Shown here: in pieces, positions 54,058-64,000 of the stretch
Numbering within the stretch: the first letter of the stretch is position 1
Layout: the number at the start of each line of letters is the position of its first letter
From: Pholis gunnellus
Taxonomy: Eukaryota; Chordata; Actinopteri; Perciformes; Pholidae
NCBI GenBank assembly: GCA_910591455.2
Contig: OU342819.1
Location: 4,277,001 to 4,341,000, forward strand
DNA: 64,000 bases
Reading direction: 5' to 3'
Notes under the pieces: generated by a model
The model's input: only the letters and a program-made list of their open reading frames with translations
What the model was told of the DNA's origin: nothing
The model's database searches: none
Made by a program: the position numbers and the translations under genes

Positions 54058-55615
54058 TCAACTTTGGTTTCTTGAAGGATGATTATGTAACATGCACATA
54101 GATGTATTGTACTCATTCAATACAAAAGGTGTTCCCGATGCCACTGCCCCCATTGCAGCAAAGAGAGTAGTGCATGCAGCAACAAGACCAGACACATGAA
54201 AGGACCGGAGTTTCCTCAGGATGTAGAGTCTCCTCTGTCCTTTCCTGTGAGCGGCCTCAGTGTTGCATTTCCCGTCCAAGCTGTTGTCGAGGTGAACTCC
54301 AAGACCCTTGATCCGCCACCTCCTCTCCCAGAATGTTGATGGGATCAATAGCAGTCCTGGTTCTGCTGAAGTCTATCTTTTAGTCATGTTCAGGATTAGG
54401 TGGTTCCCTCTGCTCCACTCGGTGAAGCTGGCCACCGTGTATTCTGATTCCTGACCACCTTTAATATACCCAACAACTGCGGAGTCATCCGAGAATGTCT
54501 GCGTACGACAGGGACTGGTGGTTGTACTGAAAGTCTGAGGTGTGTGAAGTGAACAGGAGAGGTGACGGCCCCCTGCTGAGCTTCTGATCAACGTGTCAGA
54601 CATGCCGCTCCACAGGCTGCCGTCTGTCTGTGTGGTCAGTAATCCAGGAGATGCCGGAGGAGTCTATCTGCATCCCCTGGAGCTTTTCACTCAGCAGCTG
54701 GGGCTGGATTGTGTTGAAGGCACTTGAGAAGTAAAAAAAGAGAAAAAGAAATGATCCTCACAGTGCTTTCTGTCATGTCCAGAAGTGAGTGAGAACGCTG
54801 CAGCAGGCAGGTGATGGCATCGTCATCTCCAACCTGGTGGCACGTGAAGCCAATGCAGAAGTGTCTTAAAACTTACATTCTCTCTGCTGACCATCAGGGG
54901 GCGACTCCTCTGGTTGTATAGAAGTCTGTGAGAAAATGACTCAACTTCTCTCTTGATTTATTCCCTCAGTAAACATTGTAAACATGAGTTTATGGTCTCA
55001 ATCTCTAGTTTCAAGTCTTCTTCAAGACAGCATGATGTTCAATTAGTAAACAGGGAATGCTTCAGGGTGGGATTACTGTGATTGACAGGTCGCTTCTACT
55101 ATCAGAGAAGCGACCTGTCCGCATTCCAACTACAGTAACTTCTGTTCACTGGCTGCAAAAAAAGGTCGAAGATGTGGCAAACAAGCCTCTCCATGAGCTT
55201 CATGACATGAGATATCAGGGCAGCTGGCTCATAAGGAGACGCCTTCTTCTGCACTTGGAAAAGGCATGATGTCTTCCACAGCACCGGCCCCCTCACCTGG
55301 GTCAGGCTCAGGTTAAACAGGGGCTGAAAAATCCCCCACACAGCTGGTCGACACAGACTTTGAGGACTCTGGGGGCTGATGTGTGCCTACAGCCTTGCAC
55401 TGGTGGAGTAACTCCAGCCGTCGCCTCACCTGGCTGCCAGCTCCAGACGAGCAGGTGGGGGTGGATGTGGGTGGAGACGTTCCCTTCAGGATCATTATCA
55501 GTCTAAAATGCTGCAAGAAAAAGGTAAGCCAGGTGTGACAAAACAGCATGCAGAATGGGGCCAAAGTGAACCGTTTGTTGCCATTCGGCAACTCTGTGAG
55601 GCTGTACTTAGGCAC
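54058..55615 (-). mobile_element. Decayed Rex1/Babar-like non-LTR retrotransposon (reverse transcriptase)
   Basis: Read on the minus strand from 55341 downwards, the fragments run: FNLSLTQVRGPVLWKTS and HVMKLMERLV (fingers), a decayed FSSAFNTIQPQLL (motif A region, near 54705-54745), FSDDSAVVGYI (motif C, near 54470-54500), then GVHLDNSLDGKCNTEAAHRK and GQRRLYILRKLRSF (thumb). These are the signatures of the fish Rex1/Babar LINE clade, from memory. Frameshifts and stops break the frame several times, so it is inactive. Confidence 0.8.
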
Positions 55616-55616
55616 A

Positions 55617-55940
55617 TGTGTGTTTTGAGCTAAATGCTAACATACATAGTAACATGCTGATATTAGCAGGTATGCTAACAAATATGTGCTGAGTAGCACT
55701 AAACACAACGTAGAACTAAGGCTGTTGGGGAAGTTATTAGCTTTGCAAGTATTCAGTCGTAAATCAAAATAATTTACAAACTGAAGGTTTTAAATGATGA
55801 GGATGAAAGGCCAGACCAAATGTCATCGCAATCCAAATGCTGGTTTCTGACACAAGAGACAACTTCATGGTGGCACTAGATGAAAAGTCAGAAGATCCCC
55901 AAAGCCCCTGGGGACCATGAATGTCTGTTCAAAGATGTGT
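55617..55940 (+). repeat. Teleost GCTAAATGCTAACAT-type repeat
   Basis: GAGCTAAATGCTAACATACA, AACATGCTGATATTAGCAGG, AGCACTAAACACAACGTAGA, TGGTGGCACTAGATGAAAAG and GGGGACCATGAATGTCTG occur in the order of a very abundant fish repeat. It abuts the LINE fragment. Confidence 0.6.
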
Positions 55941-58486
55941 GCCAATCTATCTAGTAAATGTCACACCTGCGAACTCGTCACAACTCGGTGGAGATCGCCG
56001 TTTTGAATGAGCACTTGCTGCTGACCTTGCTGCTGTGAAATGTTGAAAAATTTCACTGGATAAGTGAAAACTTTGGGGATTAGAACAGAAGAAAAAAGGA
56101 GGTCAGGAGGACAAAGAAAAGAACTCCTATCAGTCAGCACAGACTAAATACGACATTCAGCAGGTCAACACTGCTGTTGAATATACATCTGCAGAACATG
56201 TTCCAGAGTTCGACACGGCAAACACTAGATCTTTGTGGGAGTAAGTGATAAAAGCATTAACACCACCTTATCTGCCTCAGACCTGAACCTTCAGTCATTA
56301 CTGTAAGAGGATTTCTGTCATTTCAGTTTTTGCTTGTTTAAACTCGAATGTGAGTGAAAAGACGGCAAAGATAGGAGTTTCTGAGTGGGGTCTGGTTTAC
56401 TGTCAAGGTCTTCATAGTCTCCAAGAGCCCGAGGCCTTTTGAAAGTCCACTGAAATAGCAACACTAGCATATGACCTTTTAAATTGCAAACTCTTCACAA
56501 TCTTGAAAAACATGGTCACGGCCTAATCCAGTCCAGAATCTGATTTGACACTGCTCAGAATGTTTCCAAATTTCAATTTAATTGAACTGGTAGAGCCATG
56601 GCGACACACGTATAATGTGTAGGTTTACTGGACGCAGTACCAGATGAAATACAATGCATGTCAATAGAGGCGATTGTCTCGCATGTGCAAGTCTGAGGAA
56701 ATACATAACTTCAGACAGGCTTCCATGTAACTCTGTAACAGCAAACCCAACAGCAGCTTAGAGGAGCTGCTTTTGATTTTACGGATGGCTGAAGCTACTG
56801 TAATACTCCAGAAATGTTCAAAAATTCCACTGCTTTATTTCTGCAGAGGTTGTGCCAGCTGAGCCACAGCTTTGGTCCTTCAGCTCCTTCATACCCGTAA
56901 AGTCTTTTCAGGCCAACACATCAGTGGTGGAAGAAGAGTACTCGGATTGTTTCCTTTTTGTATCGTCAGCAAAATATAGTTAAAGTATAAAAAGTGAAAG
57001 TGAAAATGCCCCCTGCCATCGTTGCATTCTTATAGTATTGGATTATTTCAAAATGAATGCATTAATATGAAAGTATGTTAATAACGGCGAGGGAATTTGT
57101 TTCAACCAGGCGTTCAAATCCCATACATGAGTATAAAAGCAGTTCCTTTCACACACAATATGGGCTTTGTTGGGAAAAGAACACCTGTATCAACGTCGTA
57201 TGCCAATAAGAAGCCATATGATCATATGCAAAGCATAAAAAAAACAAATAGATATTTGAACAGTTCACAGAGTGCACTGGTTGCTGTGAAAGGGCTGAGG
57301 TTGCCACAGGAGGCTCCGCCGGAATGCTTGTAGAAATGCAATGCAGTTTGCGGCTTGCACCGATGGGAATGTGCCAGATAAACTGACATCATGGCAAAAC
57401 ACTCCTAAAATGACCTTTTAGATACACGCCTTAAAGAGGCATGCATGTGAGTGAGTGAAAATGAAAACAAAACAAAAAGGTTTTTTCCAGAATCTCCACC
57501 CTTCTGCACCTTTCTCTGAAATGTGATGACAGGGGAAGAATCTGCTGTTGATGTGGTGGCGACAACGAGGAAATAATCAAGCGTGTTCACTCTTCCAGCT
57601 AATTCTTTTGTCTTAATCTGTGCAACAATGTCAACACCTCTGCAAGTATTGGTTCTTATGAAATCCGCCATTGCTTTCTGTATTCGTTGGCTGGAGTGAG
57701 ACTGTGATTTGAGGACATCAGACAATTATGAGTGAAGCAACAGTGGGAGAAGTCTTCAAGTCTGAGCATTGAAATCTGCCCACACCTTATTAAAAAATGA
57801 TTTATGTTCTGCCAAACAGAATCTGGGCTTAATCTCAATTACTACACAATCGAGCATCTAAGATGAGGGCAATGAGGGCGAAGAGAAACGATCACAGGCT
57901 TCTAAATGTACTGTGCTTTTATAATAAGCAGGTCGAGCCATAATTGTTCAAGACTTAGAGGTTCCTTCTGCGCTTACAGATGCATAAATGCATTTCAGGT
58001 GTGTCTTCAAACAAGCCGAGTATTGTTCAAAAGAGATTCCGCACATCTTGTCAGCTTCTGTGGAAGACGCCACATGACCTTACAGGCTCTGTTCTACTTT
58101 CACTGTGGTTTGAAACTGGATCTCAATGTTTGGAACTGGATCTCAATGGACGCTTCAATGTTGTCTGAGAGCTTCTGAGTCAAAATGTTAAGATAAACAT
58201 GATGGTTAGCAGAGGTGAAAATACTCATACAGGCTGTTAAATATTACGACACAATCGTTTTATGGTTCAACTTAATACAAAATAATGCAATTAAAAAACA
58301 TGCAAACCTAAACTATTATTCTATTTGCAGTAAAAAAAAAAAAGGTTAGTGTAACTTCACCAGATGTTAAAAAAAAAAACATGAATAATGAAATTCCCGT
58401 TCTATATATTAACAGATCAAATCTGAATAACTAGATACACTGTATTATACTGTGATTCATACAAGTTAACCAACTATGATGTGCAG

Positions 58487-58524
58487 CACAGATGTGGAGA
58501 TGTAACTACATCTCCACATCTGTG
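58487..58524. repeat. Perfect 38-nt palindrome (18-bp arms, 2-nt loop)
   Basis: Arm CACAGATGTGGAGATGTA and its exact reverse complement TACATCTCCACATCTGTG are separated by AC. The next bases out (G and G) do not pair. Confidence 0.95.
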
Positions 58525-59490
58525 GCACCCTCATGAATACACCACATACATTTCTGCACAGGTGGGATGTATCAAATACGTTGAAGTTTTTCATGCGCAG
58601 TTTTATTGTGAGTCGACACTGTCCGTTTACTCAACAAGTATTATAATATTAAGTATTATATAAGCATGATTTCCCAAAGATGTTGAACTAATCCTCTCAC
58701 AGTCATGCCTTTTATCTACACATCAGCCTCAGAACTATTTGATCAAACTTTTTTTTATCATCAATACAAAGCATTAATAAGCAGGTTGTCACCAGGCACA
58801 GGTTCATATCAAATAACCTCAAACAGTTTGTGAAATACTTCTCACTACTGTTCTCCAGCGCACCATGCGTTCAGCTACTCTGACTCTATCAGGGTGGTGT
58901 CACCTTGATGAAGGCGAGATCAAATAAAAAGAGAGAGAAGGAGAAAAGTAGATGTTCACGATTTGTTTTGCGTGCATTCTTGCACACTACTGACATGTGC
59001 GATCAAGCTCACCGTCAGGGTGTCCAGCCGCATGCAAAGAGAAAGGCTGGGCGTGCCCAAGATAACAGATCAAACCTGTCCAGTGTGGTCCTGGAATGCA
59101 GACCATGGCCTCATGTTGGAAGACGCTTTGCCCGGATTAAAGCGTTTCAACAGTCAACAGATAATAATGAGTCCTCAGTCAAAACTAAGAAAATGAACGT
59201 TAACGAAGTGCTAAATCAACACAGCTCAGGGACAGAAGCTGGTGAATATGTTCACGCTGGTTTCAGCAGAATACTGTTCTTGATCCAGATCATCGAGATT
59301 CGTGCATTTTAGAGTTGTAGAGTCACATTTTTGTGTAGCCTGGTTTATCACTTCTTCAGGGGATTAGTTTCAGATTAGAAATCTGGTTTAGATCTAAAGT
59401 GGCCGTTAGCACAAGGGTTAGGTCAGAGAGATCACATGCAAGCAGTGCAGAGCTTAAGGGAAGTAAGGAAGGTAAGGAATGTTTGTTGTC

Positions 59491-59493
<3 letters not shown>

Positions 59494-59543
<50 letters not shown>
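59494..59543. repeat. (GA)n microsatellite
   Basis: A pure 50-nt GA tract. Confidence 0.95.
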
Positions 59544-59545
<2 letters not shown>

Positions 59546-60964
59546 GTTGTGATTTTATATAATCTGAACAAAAGCACATAATCTAGGCTTAATATAATCT
59601 GCCTATAGATGCTGCTAAAGAAAAGTGGACAGATATTAATGTGGTGAGGCAGTCAGGGGCTCTCAGAGCAGAGGGAGCTGGGTGTGGTGCCGGCAAGAAC
59701 GGACAATGGTTTGACATTCCTGGCCCGGTGCATTAGTATCAGGCGGACTGGGAACAGACTGAGCAATATCCTGCAGCAGATTCCACAATGTGGAGAGCTA
59801 AAGGAAGAAATCCTCTGCTCACAAGTGGGCAATGACAGACATATGAGGAGGGCTATGCAGAGTGCAATGAAATGAAAGGAGCGCCTTTCAAAATCCCCAT
59901 CTATCCTTGTTGGAATTGTGCCTAGATTTTGCACAACAGGGATTTCTTTTGGTTTCTATATTACGGTGTGGTAATTTGGTGTTTTTTTTAAGTAGTACAG
60001 CACAAAGTCAGGTTTGTGCAGCTTCCAGTTAAAGCCCCAAACTTGGTTCAGTATTAGAACAATGACCGGGGCCTCTGGCGGCCAAAGTACTTCTGTGTCC
60101 TGCCACAAAACAGCGATCACTGACGTGAGTTCTTTTAAATACAAAGCTCCAATCTATATTGTCTCTATTAGCAATGGATCAACTGAATACGTGCAGTGTG
60201 AAAGGGGTCTCTCATAGTGATGAACCCCTAGAGAAGCACCATCCAGCCCTGCAGCTCCCGTCATCATTATCGGGTTTTTTTTAGCCACTTTTGGCTCTTA
60301 GTTTTGTTTTTACAGCCTGCATACTCTCCTCTCAAACCCGCCGCCGTACATTACCCAGCACCAAGCAGCAGACAGACAAAGATATGTTGAATAATCTTCA
60401 AAAGCTCTTCTTAGCATCCTGATGAAAACAATATTCAATTTGCTGCACGCCAAAAATAATATTTTATGTCGTTTCTCTTTTTCTTAATCCATACAAATCC
60501 CATAGCATGTTCGTGCTCAATTTGTATGATGTAAACCAAAATGTAATACTTTTATTATCAGTTAACCTTCCTATTATTTTATATTTTCATACAAAAATAA
60601 CACTTTGACATTTTTCATTTGTCATAGAAAATGTAATTTCCGGCTACCTGGATAGAGAAAAAGAGTCGCGACTTAGAAAAAAGAGCGAACAGAATATTTT
60701 TCAATGCAGAGGAAGAATCTTTACAACAGTAACAGTCGAGAAAATACCAGGTATTCATGTTTAAGAGACATCTATGCTTAGCTTTGGGAGGAGAACGTAA
60801 TGTTAATACACTAAAGGCACAAACTGAGGCCGGTGGAGACCAAAACAGATACAATTAAATATTGGTCTTAGATTCATCAACTCCCAATAACTGCTGCTGT
60901 TGCTCCATGTCTGCTGAATATGCAAATAGAGAATTGTCTGCTGTCACATTAGTGTGCAGAAATA

Positions 60965-61329
60965 CACTACCGTTCAAAAGTTTGGGGTCACCCAGACAAT
61001 TTTGTGTCAATTTTCAGTTTCTTCGCAATTTCTCGCATGGAATAGCTTCATTTCTAAGAACAAGAATAGACTGGCGAGTTTCACATGAAAGTTATCTTTT
61101 TCTGGCCATGTTGAGTATAATCCAACCCACAAACGTGATGCTCCAGATACTCCTATGTAGATATTTCATTAAAAAACAGACGTTTCCACCTAGAATAGTC
61201 ATTAACCACATTAACAATGTATAGAGTGTATTTCTGATTAATTTAATGTTATCTTCATTGAAAGAAACAGTGCTTTTCTTTGAGAAATAAGGACATTTCT
61301 AAGTGACCCCAAACTTTTGAACGATAGTG
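60965..61329. mobile_element. 365-bp TIR element with TA duplication (Tc1/mariner-like MITE)
   Basis: Left end CACTACCGTTCAAAAGTTTG then GGGTCAC. The reverse complement of the right end is CACTATCGTTCAAAAGTTTG then GGGTCAC. That is 27 bp with one mismatch. TA flanks both ends (60963-60964 and 61330-61331), the Tc1/mariner target duplication. There is no complete transposase frame. Confidence 0.88.
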
Positions 61330-61331
61330 TA

Positions 61332-62542
61332 ATTCTGTGTCACATAACCTCTGTGCTGAACAGAACATTCAACATGTTCATTCGTGCTCGTGACTTTTGG
61401 CCTGATGATTAAAAGGAGCTTCTGTAAATATTGAGGTAGCAAATAACCTTTCTAAACATTGTTTGTCCTGTTTGGACAGGCTGTTTGCCAAGTAAATATT
61501 TATTTATTGTGACTGGCAAGGGCATGGGCATCCTAATAAGTCTATGCAGGTTTGTTGAAAAAGGTTGTAAGGTGTAATTAAAACTATAAAGAATGACCTT
61601 TACGTAACGTAACGTAGTGTGTAGTTTAGCACTCTCAAGTTGAATCTCTTCATGGTTCCATCAAAGCAATTTCTTAAGTAAATGCAACAGCATGTTCCTC
61701 TTTGCGTGAACGTGTAAAGCAACAGTGTGGTTTCAGATTGTTTGAACAGCACATAACGAGGAACCACACACTGTGCCTGAGTAGGTGTTCAGTAGGATTA
61801 TGAGTGAGACTGGAAAAAGAAAAAGCACTTGTTCATTTCAAGTTCTGTAAGTAGTGCCTCGGGTTGGAATACAACAAAGTACATTTACTCAAGCACAGTT
61901 TTGAGATGCTTGTACCACATTTCAGACAGAAATATTGCTTTTCCCTCTTGTCCGACAGCTATAGTTACATATTTGCATAAATATTTTATATACGAAACAT
62001 ATGACACGTTTTTAATTTAGCGTGTTGGGTAGATAAAAACAAAATATAGAAATAGAAAGTGGTTATTTAGCTCCAACTAGATGGGATACGACATTACCAA
62101 GGCATATAAAAAGCTTAAATTATTATTTTGTAATAAACTGTGCATATTAACCATTCTGTATAACAAGTATGTTTGACTTTTGATACTTTCAACCTGCAGT
62201 AACTCGTTTTGGCCACCTGGGGGCAGCAGAAACAAATTGTAAACACAACACTAACATATTATCATCTTTTAAAGTGTATGACAATCACACAGCCAGCAGA
62301 CTCAAAGCAATGTTGGCATTAATTTGACGTTATAGAGGTCCGATAATCACTCTCTTTTTAGTTCTGTTTTGGCATCCTCCAAATCCACAGAAATATATCA
62401 GAAAAGTATTGATGAGGTATATTTTGCCAATGCTTCTCTATTTAACTTATGTGAATGCAGGACATTTTTTCTCTTCTGTCTTCGATTAAAATCCAGCAAC
62501 CCTCGATATGTATGTTTGTTACATTATAAAGTCTAATATACA
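61332..62542. other. Intergenic, no gene recognised
   Basis: AT-rich sequence with a short TACTTGAGTA-type fragment at about 61850-61925 (AGTACATTTACTCAAGCACA). No coding evidence. Confidence 0.5.
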
Positions 62543-62550
62543 ACTACAGG

Positions 62551-63417
62551 CAGAGATGGGCAGTATTTCTATTACTTGTATTTGAAATACGTATTTCAAA
62601 TACTTTTGAGTATTTTGTAATTTGTATTTGATAGGGCCGATTAAAAGTCGAACGTAATTTGTAACAAAATACTTCAGAGTGGAGTAATTTTGTATTTAAA
62701 ACACTCAAAATACTTTCTCCACGAATCAAAAACAGTTCACTGAGTTCAGTCTTCAGATCTTCAAGTTCAACGGATTGTCTGCCAAGGTAAATATTGTATC
62801 TGAGTGTGACAGATGTCAACTAGCTTGATGTATAATTTATGTCTGGGTCTGGCTACATAGCCTATTGTATAAACATGGTGATGGTTATAATATCAAGCTA
62901 GCCATCGATGCTAACATGCTAATGACGCTAGCATGCTGTTTAGGCTAGTGCATAGCCAGTGTTTAGCAAGTTAGCTTATCAGTCGAGTAGCTAGCTATAG
63001 GAAGAGGGAGATTGGGAGCTTGTATGTCATATGTGATGAATATGTTCTTGTTGATACAAAACAAAGTTTATGGGCTGTTAAGTCCCATTAATACAAATAT
63101 ATATATATACATAATCAAGTTGTCTTTCAATAGCTTTGCTAAGTTACACTGACATTCTGTGACTGTTCTTCCTGTTTGTGGGGTTCACCAGAGCTTTATG
63201 TACATTATATAAACCTGAATGCTCTGCTATACCACATTGTGAGAAAACGGAAAATCCAGAAAAAAGTATTTCCTATATTTTAAATACAAAATACATGTAT
63301 TTTGTTACATTTTCTGGCACCAGTATTTTGTATTTTGTATTTTGTTGTAATCATTTATTTGGGGGTATTTTGTATTTTGTATCAAAATACATTTTGATGT
63401 ATTTTTGCCCATCTCTG
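62551..63417. mobile_element. 867-bp hAT-like element with perfect 8-bp target duplication
   Basis: Both ends are CAGAGATGGGCA in inverted orientation, a perfect 12-bp TIR, with extended subterminal TATTTGAAATAC/AAATACAAAATAC repeats. ACTACAGG flanks it exactly on each side (62543-62550 and 63418-63425), the 8-bp duplication typical of hAT transposons. The interior has no transposase. It includes short CTAACATGCTAATGACGCTA and AGCATGC palindromic pieces. Confidence 0.92.
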
Positions 63418-63425
63418 ACTACAGG

Positions 63426-64000
63426 TTGGTAAGGTAAGATGAAACAAAGTCATTGTAACTCTAACTGCCGACATACTGTAGAGTGTGCACAGGCGGTGTT
63501 TGAAGTAAGTTGCAGTAAAGTAACATATGCCCTGTAGCTTATGAATCATGCCGGCCAATTTGTTATACAAAGAGTTCATCACTGAAACCATCCCAAATCA
63601 TTATTGCAAGTTGGATCTCATCTCTACCAGTAATTTGCCGACCTTTAAATATTAGCTGGCAACGACAATCTTCTTTACTACTTTAGAAAAATTATAATTG
63701 GCTCCTTCAGAGCAAACAAAGAGAGACTTGCCCCGTGACCTTATCAGTCTGGTTCCAAGTTGCTCAAATTCATTCAGTCATCAAAACATCCTCCCTTCTC
63801 CCAGAGTTCCTGGCTACCACACCCGGTTTAATTAGGCACCTGAGTCTGATGATTCTGGGGGACAAATGTGAGAAGACAGTGAGAAAAGCACTTGATAGCC
63901 AAAAGTGTGTTGGCGTGATTAGCTATTTGGTTTTGTAGCAAATTTCTACCACAGAGAGTCACTTGTTGTGTAACATGTCGTAGTACCGGTTTCATCATGT
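63426..64000. other. Window end, no feature recognised
   Basis: No open frame, repeat or RNA gene could be supported here. Confidence 0.5.

Larger units (their letters stand above)
55941..60962. other. Gene-poor stretch
   Basis: No exon chain, RNA gene or conserved protein was recognised on either strand. Content: a TACTTGAGTA-type repeat fragment near 56925-57045, poly-A runs near 58330 and 58370, a perfect 38-nt palindrome (58487-58524) and a (GA)n microsatellite (59494-59543). Open frames at 58905-59312 and 59684-59875 show no family or splice evidence. Confidence 0.5.

Noticed and set aside
54058..55615. Host gene on the minus strand
   Set aside because: Fragments match reverse-transcriptase motifs and are broken by frameshifts and stops.
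58905..59312. 135-codon Lys/Arg-rich open frame
   Set aside because: No promoter, splice site, codon bias or family match. Probably chance.
59684..59875. 63-codon frame with TDNGLTFLARCISIRRTGN
   Set aside because: It looks mildly protein-like, but no neighbour exon or family could be found. Too short to support.

Overview
This window is vertebrate nuclear DNA, almost certainly from a ray-finned (probably percomorph) fish. The evidence is a gene split into many small exons with GT..AG introns of about 0.1-3 kb, scattered high-copy repeats of types common in teleosts, and decayed non-LTR, hAT and TA-inserting elements. The species cannot be named from the sequence alone.

The dominant feature is one plus-strand gene, plectin (plec), spanning about 3.9-45.5 kb. 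I traced two alternative coding first exons (3876-4017 and 7922-8036), both ending in phase 1 so that either fits common exon 2 (10211-10272). The exons encoding the tandem calponin-homology actin-binding domain follow, then the plakin domain with an inserted SH3 fold (exons 9-31), one 3,348-nt exon for most of the coiled-coil rod (33753-37100), and one 6.2-kb last exon (37675-43863) for the rod end, six plectin-repeat modules and the Gly-Ser-Arg tail. Using the 7922 first exon and no optional exons, all splice phases agree and the product is 4,535 residues, close to mammalian plectin. Three small optional exons fit the reading frame: 15 nt (11745-11759), 36 nt (13521-13556) and 21 nt (28572-28592). 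Each has a TGCATG (RBFOX-type) element downstream.

Inside the intron that splits the second CH domain lies a GC-biased open frame (19645-19973) just downstream of a TATA box. It ends at a GT in exactly the phase needed to join plec exon 7. It is a candidate intragenic first exon for a plectin lacking CH1 and the front of CH2, and is the most interesting observation here.

Downstream of plec, past a teleost-type repeat and a decayed AT-rich tandem array, is a second plus-strand gene (48103 to 50655 or 53148). It is a divergent DM-domain transcription factor, best matched to the dmrtb1/dmrt6 class. It has a TATA/CCAAT promoter, intact zinc ligands, an unusual recognition helix and possibly two alternative last exons.

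The last 10 kb (53.3-64 kb) shows no convincing host gene. It holds a broken Rex1/Babar-like LINE on the minus strand, a 365-bp element with TA target duplication, an 867-bp hAT-like element with a perfect 8-bp target duplication, other teleost repeats and simple repeats.
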